From Epiperipatus broadwayi (lineage: Eukaryota > Onychophora > Udeonychophora > Euonychophora > Peripatidae): a DNA stretch of 64,000 bases. The notes beneath the pieces are model-generated. The model saw nothing but the letters and a program-made list of their open reading frames with translations. It had not been told where the DNA came from and did no database searches. This document shows positions 34,900 to 44,689 of this stretch, one piece after another (the stretch's first letter is position 1; every line of letters begins with the position of its first letter). A program made the position numbers and the translations under genes. The DNA is taken from positions 362,315 through 426,314 of the forward strand of contig JAQFVV010000511.1 in NCBI GenBank assembly GCA_028023455.1, in the 5' to 3' direction.

Positions 34900-35215
34900 C
34901 GTGAACAGTTGGAGGTTGGAGTAGATTGAAGCCTGTCCATTAAAGTATGAAGATTTTCTATCTTAATATAAACTGAGCACTGATTATATATGTGTGCAAG
35001 AGATGATAATCTGGACCAACTGATGAGTGCTGTTTCAGCATGAAATACTTTATTGGTGATTATTTATCATTTCTACAGGTGTGTAGTTATGTGTGCCAGT
35101 GATATGAGATAGTGTGAATAGTTGAAGGGTGCTTGAAAGTCTGAGTTCAAATCCTCTATATTTATAATTAAGCTCCAGATATATGAAGAATGCCTGTATT
35201 TCAAATATTACACAT
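34900..35215 (+). mobile_element. Family S SINE copy S8, near full length
   Basis: Plus-strand order: 5' region (GGTTGGAGTAGATTGAAGCC, TCCATTAAAGTATGAAGATT, AAACTGAGCACTGATTATAT), hammerhead (35002-35068), linker, A-box-like AGTGATATGAGATAG near 35097, B box GAGTTCAAATCC near 35143-35154, then the 3' region TTATAATTAAGCTCCAGATA and GAATGCCTGTATTTCAAAT. A second, partial copy (S9) begins about 90 bp downstream in the same direction, so this may be the remains of a tandem array. Confidence 0.87.
35002..35068 (+). ncRNA. Type I hammerhead ribozyme, family S copy S8
   Basis: GAUGAUAAUC (35002-35011), UGGA, CCAA, CUGAUGA (35020-35026), stem II GUGCUG/CAGCAU with loop UUU (outer pair G-U), GAAA (35042-35045), UACUU, U16.1, cleavage A (about 35052), UUGG, U, GAUUAUUUAUC (to 35068). 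The long stem I with a small internal loop and the very short stem III are typical of metazoan retroelement hammerheads. Core complete. Confidence 0.85.
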
Positions 35216-35299
35216 GAAGCCTGCATCCTGCCCATTCCTCTTACTATGTATGTAAATGGATAAGGTCCTATACATGAGGGGTCAGAATGACTTGAGGTC

Positions 35300-35507
35300 A
35301 ACATGGGCATGGCAATAATATTGGCATCAGCATGGGATTTGGGCTTTCTATCATCAGATTTTCAATAGTATGGATTGCTGAAGAGTTTGAGATTGGAGTA
35401 GATTGAAGCCTGTCTATTAAAGTATGAAGATCTGCTATCTTAATATAAATGGAGCACTGATTATATATATGTATGGGAGATGATAATCTGATCCAATTTT
35501 TCTGCAA
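35300..35507 (+). mobile_element. Family S SINE copy S9, 5' region only
   Basis: Starts with ATTGGCATCAGCATGGGATT, then TTCTATCATCAGATTTTC, TGCTGAAGAGTTTGAG, AGTAGATTGAAGCCTGTC, GGAGCACTGATTATATATAT, and stops at GATAATCTGATCCAA, exactly where CUGAUGA should begin. The ribozyme and tRNA-like head are missing, and the next sequence is the unrelated U2 element. Confidence 0.78.
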
Positions 35508-35560
35508 TACATTTCAGAAATAACTTCCTTCATCAGATGCTTTGGAGTTCTTCCAAAAAT
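35508..35560 (-). ncRNA. Hammerhead-like core, family U copy U2
   Basis: Minus strand: CUGAUGA (complement of TCATCAG near 35531-35537), AGGAAGUUAUUUCU (A-U, G-C, G-U, A-U, A-U stem II), GAAA, UGUA, U, cleavage U. The core is complete and position 10.1/11.1 is an A-U pair. Stem I does not pair well, so function is doubtful. Confidence 0.5.
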
Positions 35561-36184
35561 ACTCAAATACTATAACAGTGATGGACTTTCAGTGGAATGT
35601 GTGAATATTTAGAACTATGATTGTTTTCTAAAAATTAGCATATTCTTTTATAGTACTAATAGAAGTCATGCAGTTGTTGCTATTGTTAGATCTCCAAGGC
35701 AGCTGGTAAAGGAAATTATTTTTTAAATGCATGTATTCTTCTTAATGATTTGTCAATTTTTCATGCAATATGACTGTAATCAAGAATATATTGCATACAA
35801 TGATTACAGTTGATATTTTTTTAAATTTATTTTATTTTTCATTCAAAGTGCATTAATCTATTTAAAACTGGCATTTGTATATTTAAGTATTTTAATGTTA
35901 TGTTGATCTAATTATAATTTTTATACATTCTTTAAACTTCTCTGGGCTTACTTTTTCTAGATTTTAAAGCATAGCAGCATAAATTCACTTTTCACTTTTT
36001 TTTATAATGCTCTTTCCAGTTTTGAGTTAGGTAAAGGCCATTTTCCAGGTGTCTGATATGACACTCCAACTTTCTTTTTTTTAAAAAAAAAAAAATTTTA
36101 TTAACAAAGTTTACATAGTTTCATGATGCTGTTTTCATACATGGTATACTGCATAACTGATTGCAAAAGTTCATAAGATCAAAC
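35561..36184. other. AT-rich non-genic DNA
   Basis: No gene seen. A T-run followed by an A-run at about 36074-36095 borders the LINE fragment that follows. Confidence 0.5.
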
Positions 36185-36605
36185 ACTTGGTAGATCAATC
36201 CTGGACCAAGTCTCTTTGTATAACCATTCTGGTGCAAGCAGCCAGTCCCTGGCACTTATGCTCTTGACAAGACCTATAAAGGTCTCTGTGACTGAAGATC
36301 CTGAATGACCGAATATACATTCGCATCTGGTCAACCAGACTGCAAAGGTAAGGAAGACAAAGAATCTGATAAGAGAAAAAATTCCTGTCTTGATGGGATT
36401 CTGGATATTTAAGGCTTCCTGATGTCAGATGTAACTTTCTCTGTGATGAAGGTTCTGATTTGGGAAAGAAATGGACAATTATAAAATAAATGCTGGATGG
36501 TTTCATTGGCAGTATTACATAGCTGGCATTGAGGATTGATTTTGGTGAGTCCTCTTTTCCATACTAACAAGTGGTTAGTGGGTAAAGATAAGATGTTGAG
36601 CTTTA
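36185..36605 (-). pseudogene. Jockey/CR1-like LINE 3' fragment with zinc knuckle
   Basis: Minus strand: LPTNHLLVWKRGLTKINPQC, continuing CQLCNTANETIQHLFYNC, an intact C-x2-C-x8-H-x4-C knuckle at about 36527-36474. A stop follows after VTSDIRKP, then frameshifted remains of the terminal domain to about 36190. The segment LPMNHFLLNNRGHSR at about 7550-7500 is the homologous position in the longer copy, so both belong to one family. In this copy the knuckle is complete; in the other the last Cys is His. Confidence 0.78.
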
Positions 36606-37544
36606 AGATAATATTTTGAATTTCAAATCACAAGTTTGTGAAGGTCAGTTCAAATGTACATTTATTGACTTCTCTGCATGTTGCATTTTCCATAAGATCT
36701 TGCAAATTGTATTCTCTTATTCTTCCAGCAACATTGATAATTGTTTAAAAATTTTTGAACTACAGTACTCTTATTTGCAAGCATCATTCACCTTGATTAA
36801 AAAAATAAATAATAATCAAATGTTTTATCCATGAATTCATAGGAGGTTCAAGCACTGGCAGTGATTAAGGTGGGCCTCAGTTCATGCATCTTGAGCTTCA
36901 GAAGTCTGCCTCGTTATCATTGCACCAAATTATATACAGCAAGAAGTTAATTGTTGTTTTTTAATGCTTAGATGAAAAGTAATGATCTTATTTGCAATGA
37001 CTTTTATAAAGCACCAATTTAGACATGGAAAATTTCTGAAATGTGTTGTGGACTGTATTATGATTTGAAAAATAATCAAGTTTAGTGTAAAAATTGACAA
37101 CAATATACAGAACTGTAATCTTGTTACCGACACAAAATTTAGTAAAATGTCTGCCTTCAAAACATGAATGGATTAAAATGAAAGGTGGCCCAAACTAGCA
37201 CTAATATATTTAAATATAAATAATCCAAGTAGTGACTAGTCTTTAGAATATGTAAACATTTGATAATATAATGTGCAAGTATGCATACATCAATCATAGA
37301 ATCAGAAATACTAACTTCTCTGGCTTTCATTTAACTGCAATCCTTTTTATATTACTATCTTTATTGTTTACTAATGATAAAACGTGGTCAGCTTGATAAT
37401 GATGGTATTGTGATGAATTAAACTCTGTTACTAATATCAAGCAAATTTAAATATCTCCATCCTCTTCCTTTCTTCTGTGGCCTACTGTTATTCACTATTA
37501 TATGCACTGGTAACATTCATTTTTCTCATACTATTTGTTTTAAC
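36606..37544. other. AT-rich non-genic DNA
   Basis: No gene. On minus, TGGTGCAATGATAACGAGG near 36930-36910 looks like a degraded tRNA-type A-box arm, with GAAGCTCAAGATGC following; it may belong to the SINE-like group at 25.2 and 40.5 kb. Confidence 0.4.
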
Positions 37545-38060
37545 AACAGATAGTAAGTTTGTTGATTAATACAGGTGACTGGTGATTGGTTCTCTCTCAA
37601 AGCTGCCTCCAATACCATTTCTGAATCTGCATGTGTTACATAATGATATAATTTAACTCTTCACCATAAAAATTTTAAGATGCTTGTATATCTCAATCAT
37701 GAGTTCAACATGAAAAGTTATAGCATGTTTATGCATCAACACATGACTGAACAATTTGCTAATAATGAATTTTATTTTAAATTGGGAAAAATTGCCACTG
37801 AAATATTTGAAATGATTTAAACTATATATAATAATATAGAAGCCATGAGTCATAAAAATGTTTGTGAGTAAGGAGAACATTGAAAACATTCTATAAAAAT
37901 ACAAAATACACTATTACATTTCATGTTGTAATCCATGATCCAAACATATTGGCATCTTAAAATTCTTATGGGGAATAGCTAAGCTATGTTATACTGTGTA
38001 ATATATGTGTTTATGCACAAATAGTGCATGTAGCTTGAAAAGAGAATCAGTCAAGGATTA
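37545..38060 (+). pseudogene. Mariner/Mos1-type HTH fragment, copy M1
   Basis: Plus strand at about 37767: EFYFKLGKIATEIFEMI, stop, then NNIEAMSHKNVCE. This aligns with the FCFKLGKTATETFEML...DEAMSRTNVFEW pattern of the N-terminal helix-turn-helix of Mos1-type mariner transposases and the related GVQW-type proteins. Flanking sequence, from GTGATTGGTTCTCTCTC-like near 37581 to GAAAAGAGAATCAG near 38040, is shared with copies at 40.7 and 62.3 kb. The copies were therefore dispersed as a unit rather than arising from one host gene. No DDD/E catalytic domain is present. Confidence 0.65.
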
Positions 38061-38500
38061 CTCATATACACTGTGTACAAGTCATATATATTTATTATAT
38101 TCCTTGCAATTTAAAAAAATATATAGTTTTATTTTTTTAAAAAAAAAAATGTGTAAACGTATATGATTATATGATTTTTTGTATAAATTTATATAAATAG
38201 ATATAGTTATTTATAAATGTCCTGAATGATTTAATGCAATGGTTCTTTGGCATATTCTGTAGCTCAAAGCCCAGGAATTTTGGCCCCTACTCTGTTACTT
38301 CAAGAGTTTGAACTTTTTATGCAATCCAGATCAATTAAATAGTTTATTTATTTATTTCAAAAATGTCATTTCAATATTTATAAAATTCTCTAATTTTAAA
38401 ATTGCAATATATGCATGAAACTAATAAATTATTTCTACTCTAATGGCATTTTCCATAAGTATATTGATATGACTTTATCTTTTTTATTGCACTGTCAAAT
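38061..38500. other. AT-rich non-genic DNA
   Basis: No gene seen. Confidence 0.5.
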
Positions 38501-38502
38501 CC

Positions 38503-38700
38503 ATATAATATTAATATCAACTATGCTCTTTATTACTTTTTACAATGCTTTTTTAAACCCACTATTGATGGTTTCAATTGCCCCAACAATTTTCTTCAGA
38601 ACTTCTACATATAAATAGAAGATTGCTGGGACAATTGAAACTATCAATAGTGGGTTGTAAAAAGTAATAAAGGACATAGATGATATTAATATTATATTAA
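38503..38700. mobile_element. Inverted-repeat (MITE-like) element
   Basis: Left arm 38503-38595 (ATATAATATTAATATCAACT... AACCCACTATTGATGGTTTC... CAATTTTCTT) mirrors right arm 38619-38700 (AAGATTGCTGGGAC... ACTATCAATAGTGGGTT... GATATTAATATTATATTAAT). The loop is about 23 bp. The right arm lacks about ten bases present on the left. Non-coding. Confidence 0.8.
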
Positions 38701-38704
38701 TATG

Positions 38705-40465
38705 AACAACCTAGTAATAATTTCAATATAATGTTTTAATAATTTTGGAGAATGTTTTAAAATGTCTTGGTTTACTTTTAATTATTGACCAGTTGTTGAT
38801 ATTATTTTAATTGCTAAAGTGCCCAGAATGGTTTAGAGAGAAGATAGAGTGCTGGAATTTACAACTAAAGGTCTACAAATTGTAGCTTAACTTTATTTAT
38901 CACTTCTTGTGCTTGATTGACATGTCAATTTTTATATGACCTCCTGCTTCATATAATATTTGATTTTTTTTAATTGTTTAAGTAAACTGTTTAAACTGAT
39001 TAGAAGTTTCATTAAATCATTTTTGACTCAGCTGATGTTTTTCTGAGTTGATAGTTTTCTGCATCATAACTAAAAAACTGATGTCTTCCATATTTGATGA
39101 AATTTTTGGTACATAATGATTTTTTTTTAATCTTTCTTTAACTTAATATTAGAGAGTTCCAAAATTTTTACATCAATATATGTTTATGAGTAATTTTTTT
39201 ATATTATAGTCTTCTTTTTCTCTTTTTTTTTTAAAAAAGAAAAAGCTTTCGTTAAATATTAAAAAAGTTGTACCAGATATTTTTTCCTCTGAATATTATT
39301 CATAAGTAGGTATCAAGATATTCCTAGCACATTAATTCATTAATTAGAAAACAAATATTTGAGCATAGTAGGAAGAAATTTCCATCACAAGTGATGGAGA
39401 TAAATACTTTTTATACACTCATATATATACATGCACATAAATAATGCAATCATTTTATAGAATTTTTGATTTGTAGATTATTTCAGTCTATGTTATAGAA
39501 TTAAATAAAAAAGTCAGAATACATGGATGATAAAGTTTGGGGAAAAAAAAATACTCAACTCTCCAATACTTCAAAGATTTAACTTTTTATTAGATATTTT
39601 TTTTATATTAAAAAAACATTATCAGATTTCTTTTTTTTTTTTTGGGATGAACTTTTGAAAGAAAAATAAAACAAACTTTTTTATATCCATAGATGATAAT
39701 ACTATCTGTTTATATAGATTATATGAAGTAGACCGTAGTGGTCCAAAATATGGCCTGTGAACCACAGCAGCCTGCAGTGAGGATTTGTGCAGCCCATTAT
39801 TGATTTCTTCAAATGAAAAAATAAAATTTGGATCAAATGCTTATTAGATATTTTAATTCCATCAATAATCTATAATCTTAACATCGTTATTATTATCTGA
39901 TGTTTTTACATCACTGTATATCCAGATAATTTTCAAATATGTGTCAACAAAGCACCCTTGCACTGTTATGAGCTAACATACATGCTCCAAGCATTACAGC
40001 AATGGTGCATGTGATTAATGTGCAATTAGTTCTGTATTTATTATTTTGAATGTGGCCCTAGGATAAATATTTTTTAACAAGGCCCTTAGTTTGCTTAATA
40101 TTTTTTTAAATTTCTGAGTTCTTGTAATATGGTGGTTAGCATATCTAATTGTTGTGGCCACAATTTAGGATTCAAATCTTAATGAAACTTGGACTTTTTT
40201 TTTCAGATTTTAAATAAATGTAGAATTTTTCTTCCAGGCAGTTTTTTATGGCTAAACTAACTAGCTATTTAAATGCTATTGGAAAATGGATATCCTTGCA
40301 TTTTTTATCTAGCATACAAAACAAGGAATGAAGAACATAAAAACTCACTGCTCAACATTTTAGACAGTAGCTGATATTTGTCTTTTTTCCTATAGAGCAT
40401 TTGGAGAAATTGTTGTTTCTGCCATGATCTAGTTAAAGATATTTTAACTAAAAGAATCAAGTAGT
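38705..40465. other. Non-genic DNA with a possible hAT-like relic
   Basis: At 39729-39800, GTAGTGGTCCAAAATATGGC and TGTGAACCACAGCAGCCTGC, and at 40048-40085, GAATGTGGCCCTAGG and ACAAGGCCC, resemble the two ends of widespread old DNA transposons with GTGGTTC- or TGGCC-rich termini. Identification is tentative. The rest is AT-rich with T-runs at 39120 and 39631. Confidence 0.3.
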
Positions 40466-40595
40466 TAATTGCTTGGGAGTTTATAGGAAGTTTGAGGACC
40501 AGAGGTGACAGAAGTCTGCTACAATCTGCAGACTTTGAGCTCCAAAGTTTGCCACTTTACCTATAGACTAAATTGTGCAAGACACAAAAAACTTA
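40466..40595 (-). repeat. Possible tRNA-like SINE
   Basis: Minus strand: TTAGTCTATAGGTAAAGTGG resembles an A box, followed by GAGCTCAAAGTCTGCAG and ending CTCCCAAGCAATT. The same end sequence occurs near 25.22 kb on minus. Weak. Confidence 0.3.
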
Positions 40596-40699
40596 GGTTT
40601 AAATTTACATATGTACCATATGAGTACCAAAATTATTATATCAAATATTGTAATAAATAATTCATTTCCTAGTTCACTTTCCAACAACAAAAATCATTA

Positions 40700-41215
40700 A
40701 TATTATTATAGAATGTGTTCAAGTGGAAAGTGATTGGTTCTTTCTCCAAACTGCCTATAGTGCCATTTCTGAATCAGTGCATATGTTATATAGTGAGATT
40801 GTTTAATTATTCATTACAAAATTTTTAAAGAATGTCTAGATTATAATTCATGATATTTAGATGTATCAGGGTGTTTCATATATTAATCTACAATGGATCA
40901 ACATGCTATCATTATATTTTGTTTTAAAGTAGGTAAAGCTGCTGCCAACATGTTAAAGTATGCAAGACAGTGAAGCCATGAGTTGCAATAATATTTTCAA
41001 ATGGTTTGTATGACTTCATGATGGCAAAAATAGTACTGAAAATGATTTTCAGAGATACAAAATGTATTGTCACATTTCATAATTCGGGATCCAGAGACAC
41101 TACTGCCTAAAAATATTTGTGGTGAATAGTGAAACTGTGTACTTTGTATCACATGTATTGATTCAGAGCTAGCATTCCAGGTAACTAGGGGAGAGAATCC
41201 TTTACCATTTCCTTT
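40700..41215 (+). pseudogene. Mariner/Mos1-type HTH fragment, copy M2
   Basis: A plausible start at 40893 gives MDQHAIIIFCFKVGKAAANML then YARQ and a stop; a frameshift continues SEAMSCNNIFKWF. The start and the FCFK-GK-A motif match the N-terminus of Mos1-type HTH proteins. Downstream, GTATCACATGTATTGATTCAGAGC and GGAGAGAATCC correspond to flanks of copies M1 and M3. Dead copy. Confidence 0.65.
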
Positions 41216-41700
41216 TTGTATTTACATATGTGAAAATCATAATTAGTCTTAATTATATAACTATATTTGCCACTGTTCCCTATTTAGCTATGAGCTGTTA
41301 CACTAGTCATTATAATATGTCTTGGTTGTGCGATGTTCCAAGACTATTTTGTGAATTATATTGTTGGGTTCTTCATAAATGATTTTCATTATATTATCTG
41401 AATAAAATGTGCAAAAAAGATTTATTTCCATGTTTTTACACTCAAATGGGCTTCAATAATTTTCTAAGCATACATATAGTTAGTGTTTATTCTGCATCAC
41501 ATGATCATAAATGCATTCTTACACCACTCCATAATTCATTGTTGTGCAGTTTTTGCATGTCATTACACAAGATTTATTATTTTTATTAATACTATCATTA
41601 ACATTAAAGTTAATGATAAATTTATTTTAGGTTAATTAAAATTTGAAAATTCATGTTAAAATCATTGGATAGTAGCAACTTTCTCCATATAATTTTCTCA
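41216..41700. other. AT-rich non-genic DNA
   Basis: No gene seen. A short inverted match (CATTAACATTAAAGTTAATG) lies near 41596. Confidence 0.45.
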
Positions 41701-41704
41701 CTTA

Positions 41705-42065
41705 CCGCTATAATAATCAATAGTTTCTAGAAGATTAGTACATCAAAATTCCTATCTAGTGCCTACTCATTCAATATCACCAGACTAGTTTCTAGCTTAT
41801 GGATTTTATCAGTGAGGAGTCTCGAATCTGAGATTACCGACTGAGATCTTTGGATCTAATGCAATCCTCATCATCTTTTAACTATTTAGTTAACTATAAA
41901 ACTATGAACCCAAACAGAAAACACATTAATGTTATTAATCCAAGTTCATTCAGTTATATATTTATACAGATCTTCAGTATCTATATACTTTGGTGTCTTT
42001 TGTTTTTAATAACCATAATCACCAACATGTCATATAATGTTATAAAGATTAAGATCATTAATATT
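41705..42065 (-). mobile_element. Family P element, copy P6
   Basis: One unit without its inverted partner: AGTGCCTACTCATTCAATAT, hammerhead complement, GATCTAATGCAATCCTCATC, then CTTTGGTGTCTTTTG, ATAACCATAATCACC. Block order matches the left arm of P3 at 10.4-10.7 kb. The outermost end (GGCAAAACTCC...) is missing. Confidence 0.72.
41769..41827 (-). ncRNA. Hammerhead relic, family P copy P6
   Basis: Minus strand: AUUCGA and UUGAAU pair with one G-U, GAC, UCCUCA opposite UGGUGA (one C-U mismatch), CUGAUAA (G8A), AAUCCAUAAGCUA, GAAA, CUAG, U, C. Distal stem I shows changes on both strands that keep pairing relative to AUCCAA/UUGGAU. The core mutation suggests loss of activity. Confidence 0.58.
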
Positions 42066-42149
42066 GTGATTTGTTTTCAAATTTTCAGGATTATAAAAGC
42101 ATAAAGATCAATTGTTTAACTGAATTACTTTTAAAAAAAATATTGTTTT

Positions 42150-42772
42150 CATCAGGAGTTCTTAAACAGAGGACTAAATGTCCCTTGGGAATACATGAAA
42201 ATATTTAGAAGGTCCATAATCCTGAATTGAAAAAATCAACTATATTATATGCAGTTTTTTTTTTGTTTTAGTAAATGTATTTTACTATATATAATTGAAT
42301 TTTTTATATATATAATTTTATTTTATGCATTTGAAAACATTTTTCATAAGAGGACAAGTTGGTGCAGTTGCAATATATTTATTAAATAGCATACAATATA
42401 ATATGAATTTAGTATAATTTTTATTTTGATGTAGCATTTTCTAGGTTTCATGAATAATTGCCATCAAAAACATTGGTAATGATGATGGAAATTGTTTTAT
42501 TACTTGATGAAAGAAATCAGATTTCTAAATTTTTGCTAAAAATGGCTGCTTCAATGGATGTTAAATTGGGTTAGGTTATCGGGCATTGAAATTGCAGGAA
42601 ACTTGTAAAACATACATTGTGAATATCTGAAAATTGAGTTTAAAGATATACCAAATGTAAAGACATATCAATTGTTGAGTATTATCAAAGTATTTGCCTA
42701 TACTTTAAATGAAATGAGGTCTGAAAAAGATCCTTGAAGCAAAAAAGATTAAGAATTTCTAGTCTACACACT
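42150..42772. mobile_element. Decayed hAT-like element (terminal repeats only)
   Basis: Left end CAGGAGTTCTTAAACAGAGG and the right end, read on minus, CTAGAAATTCTTAATC form short imperfect terminal inverted repeats. CAG-TGGTTCTTAAAC-type ends are known from hAT elements. The left flank includes TGTCCCTTGGGAATACATG, also typical. No transposase frame and no clear 8-bp target duplication. Confidence 0.35.
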
Positions 42773-42894
42773 ATTTAAAATCATATTTATTGTTCTTATT
42801 ATAATTACAGTTTCTCAATTTTATGTTATATTTAATTGCCTATTTTGCCACTATCTCTCGGCCATTTACTCTAAGCTTTAATAAGTCAAAATAG

Positions 42895-43005
42895 ATGCAA
42901 GATTTTATAGTGCTTAATAAATCCTATTCTGTGCTGACATATTCAATATCCCCAGACTAGTTTCAAGCTTACAAATTCATTAGTGAGGAGCTTCACATTC
43001 TGTTA
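42895..43005 (-). mobile_element. Family P fragment P7
   Basis: Short fragment: GTGCTGACATATTCAATATC, CCCAGACTAGTTTC, AGTGAGGAGCTTC. Essentially just the hammerhead region of the family. Confidence 0.6.
42941..42998 (-). ncRNA. Hammerhead relic, family P copy P7
   Basis: Minus strand: UCCUCA/UGGGGA stem I intact and GAAACUAGUC intact, but the core is CUAAUGA and stem II no longer pairs properly. Inactive relic. Confidence 0.45.
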
Positions 43006-43775
43006 TATATTTTATTTTTTTTGGCACACTTTGAATGGTCATCAGCATGGATTTTTATATTTAAATATAAAAAAAAAGAGCTAAGAAACTCAATGATATA
43101 AGATTTGGAATGTACAAAATCATATACCAGAAATGTGTAAAGTCTTTCAAAAGTTCACATAAAATGGTATGTCTTGCATAATTTAATTACATTACAATGT
43201 CTAGTGGATCGTGAAATCTTACTGATAATGACACAGTCGACAATGTTCATGATAATTTTCATTGTTTATTTATAATAGCTTTGCATATATATATAGTCCC
43301 TTAAGAACAGGAAACTGATGAAAGGAGAATAACACACTTCACCAGGCATACTAACATGCATATGCAAAATTATTACATTAATGATAGTAAAGCATATAGG
43401 TATAGGAAATGTGCAAAATTTGCTTGGTGTAAACTCTTGCAAGGTATAAATGAAGTATGGCACTTGTATTTAAAAAAGCTGTCAGGATTGAAGATTGACA
43501 AAAGTGTTTTTCCTCATTCACTAGAAAAAGGAAGTTAAGTTGAATAGATATGTGTAAGTTATTTTGGAAGGGCAGACTAGAGAATGAAAAAAGTCATGAT
43601 GTTTTACTAGCTGTAATTCTAATTCAACATGTTCTATTCTTGATATAACCAGATGCATGAATCAAATGCTAAGAATATTAAAACTTGTTTTGCAAAACAA
43701 TAACTATGCTTTAAATAGTCAAAATAAGAGTCATAGATCACATGACCCTATCTCTTTTGCTTGTAAGTTATAAAT
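43006..43775. other. Non-genic DNA
   Basis: No gene. The end of the interval (about 43718-43772) repeats sequence from inside the adjacent palindrome (AAATAGTCAAAATAAGAGTC, ATCACATGACCCTATCT). Confidence 0.45.
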
Positions 43776-44686
43776 AATGAGGATTGCCAATTCCTCAGCA
43801 AGCTTTGTGATAAATGCTTAGCCAGAGCCAGCACTTAAAATATCTCTGTCAGGAACCCCCCCCAAACTCTTGACCTTGGTTTTGTGCTTTGGCACTCCTC
43901 AGAGAGGTGCCAGGGTAGGTTCAGACACTAGATCTAAAAATATCAACCCAAAGCCAAGCACTTATCTAAAAGTTATCTATTGAGTGGAAAATCTGAAATT
44001 TTCAGACATCTACATGTCTTCAAACCCAGCTATCCAACTCAAATAGCTATATGGTGCTGATAGATCTTCAGCCATACCATATATTAGTAGTTTTTGCAAT
44101 ATAACATTGCATAAGACATAAGGCAGAAACTATAAATAGTCAAAATAAGAGTCAGATCACATGACCCTATCTTTTTAGCTTGTATTTGAGTTGGATAGCT
44201 GGGTTTGAAGACATGTAGATGTCTGAAAATTTCAGATTTTCCACGTAATAGATAACTTTTAGATATATAACTTACAAGCTTAAGAGATGGGGTCATGTGA
44301 TCTATGATTATTTTGACTATTTATAGTCTCTTCCTTATGTCTTATGCAATGTTATATTGCTAAGATTACTAATATATGGTATGGCTAAAGATCTAGCAGC
44401 CCCATATAGCTATTTGAGTTGGATAGCTGGGTTTGAAGACATGTAGATGTCTGAAAATTTCAGATTTTCCACTCAATAGATAACTTTTAGATAAGTGCTT
44501 GGCTTTGGGTTGGTATTTTTGGATCTAGTGTCTGAACCTACCCTGGCACCTCTCTGAGGAGTGCCAAAGCATGAAACCATGGTCAGGGGTTTGGGGGGGG
44601 GGGGGGTCCTGACAGAGTTTTTTTTAAGTTCTGGCTCTGGCTAAGCATTTATCACAAAGCTTGTTGAGGAATTGGCAATCCTCATT
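43776..44686. mobile_element. 911-bp palindromic element with nested internal repeats
   Basis: Outer ends AATGAGGATTGCCAATTCCT (43776) and AGGAATTGGCAATCCTCATT (ending 44686) are exact complements. The arms continue inward through GCTTTGTGATAAATGCTTAG, the C-run/G-run, GGCACTCCTCAGAGAGGTGC and the 54-bp TTGAGTTGG...AACTTTTAGAT block. An inner inverted pair (AGATCACATGACCCTATC at about 44154 and GATGGGGTCATGTGATC at about 44286) flanks a central ~80-bp copy (44186-44266) of a block also found in both arms. A copy of the inner segment also lies outside at 43718-43772. No coding sequence and no hammerhead core. It is distinct from family P. Confidence 0.87.
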
Positions 44687-44689
44687 GTT

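Noticed and set aside
35350-35362. TCATCAG inside S9 as a minus-strand hammerhead core.
   Set aside because: It is part of the family S 5' region (TTCTATCATCAGATTTTC) and no partner elements surround it.
43310-43350. CTGATGA in AACTGATGAAAGGAG as another hammerhead.
   Set aside because: No GAAA box, stem II or closing stem I follows at a usable distance.
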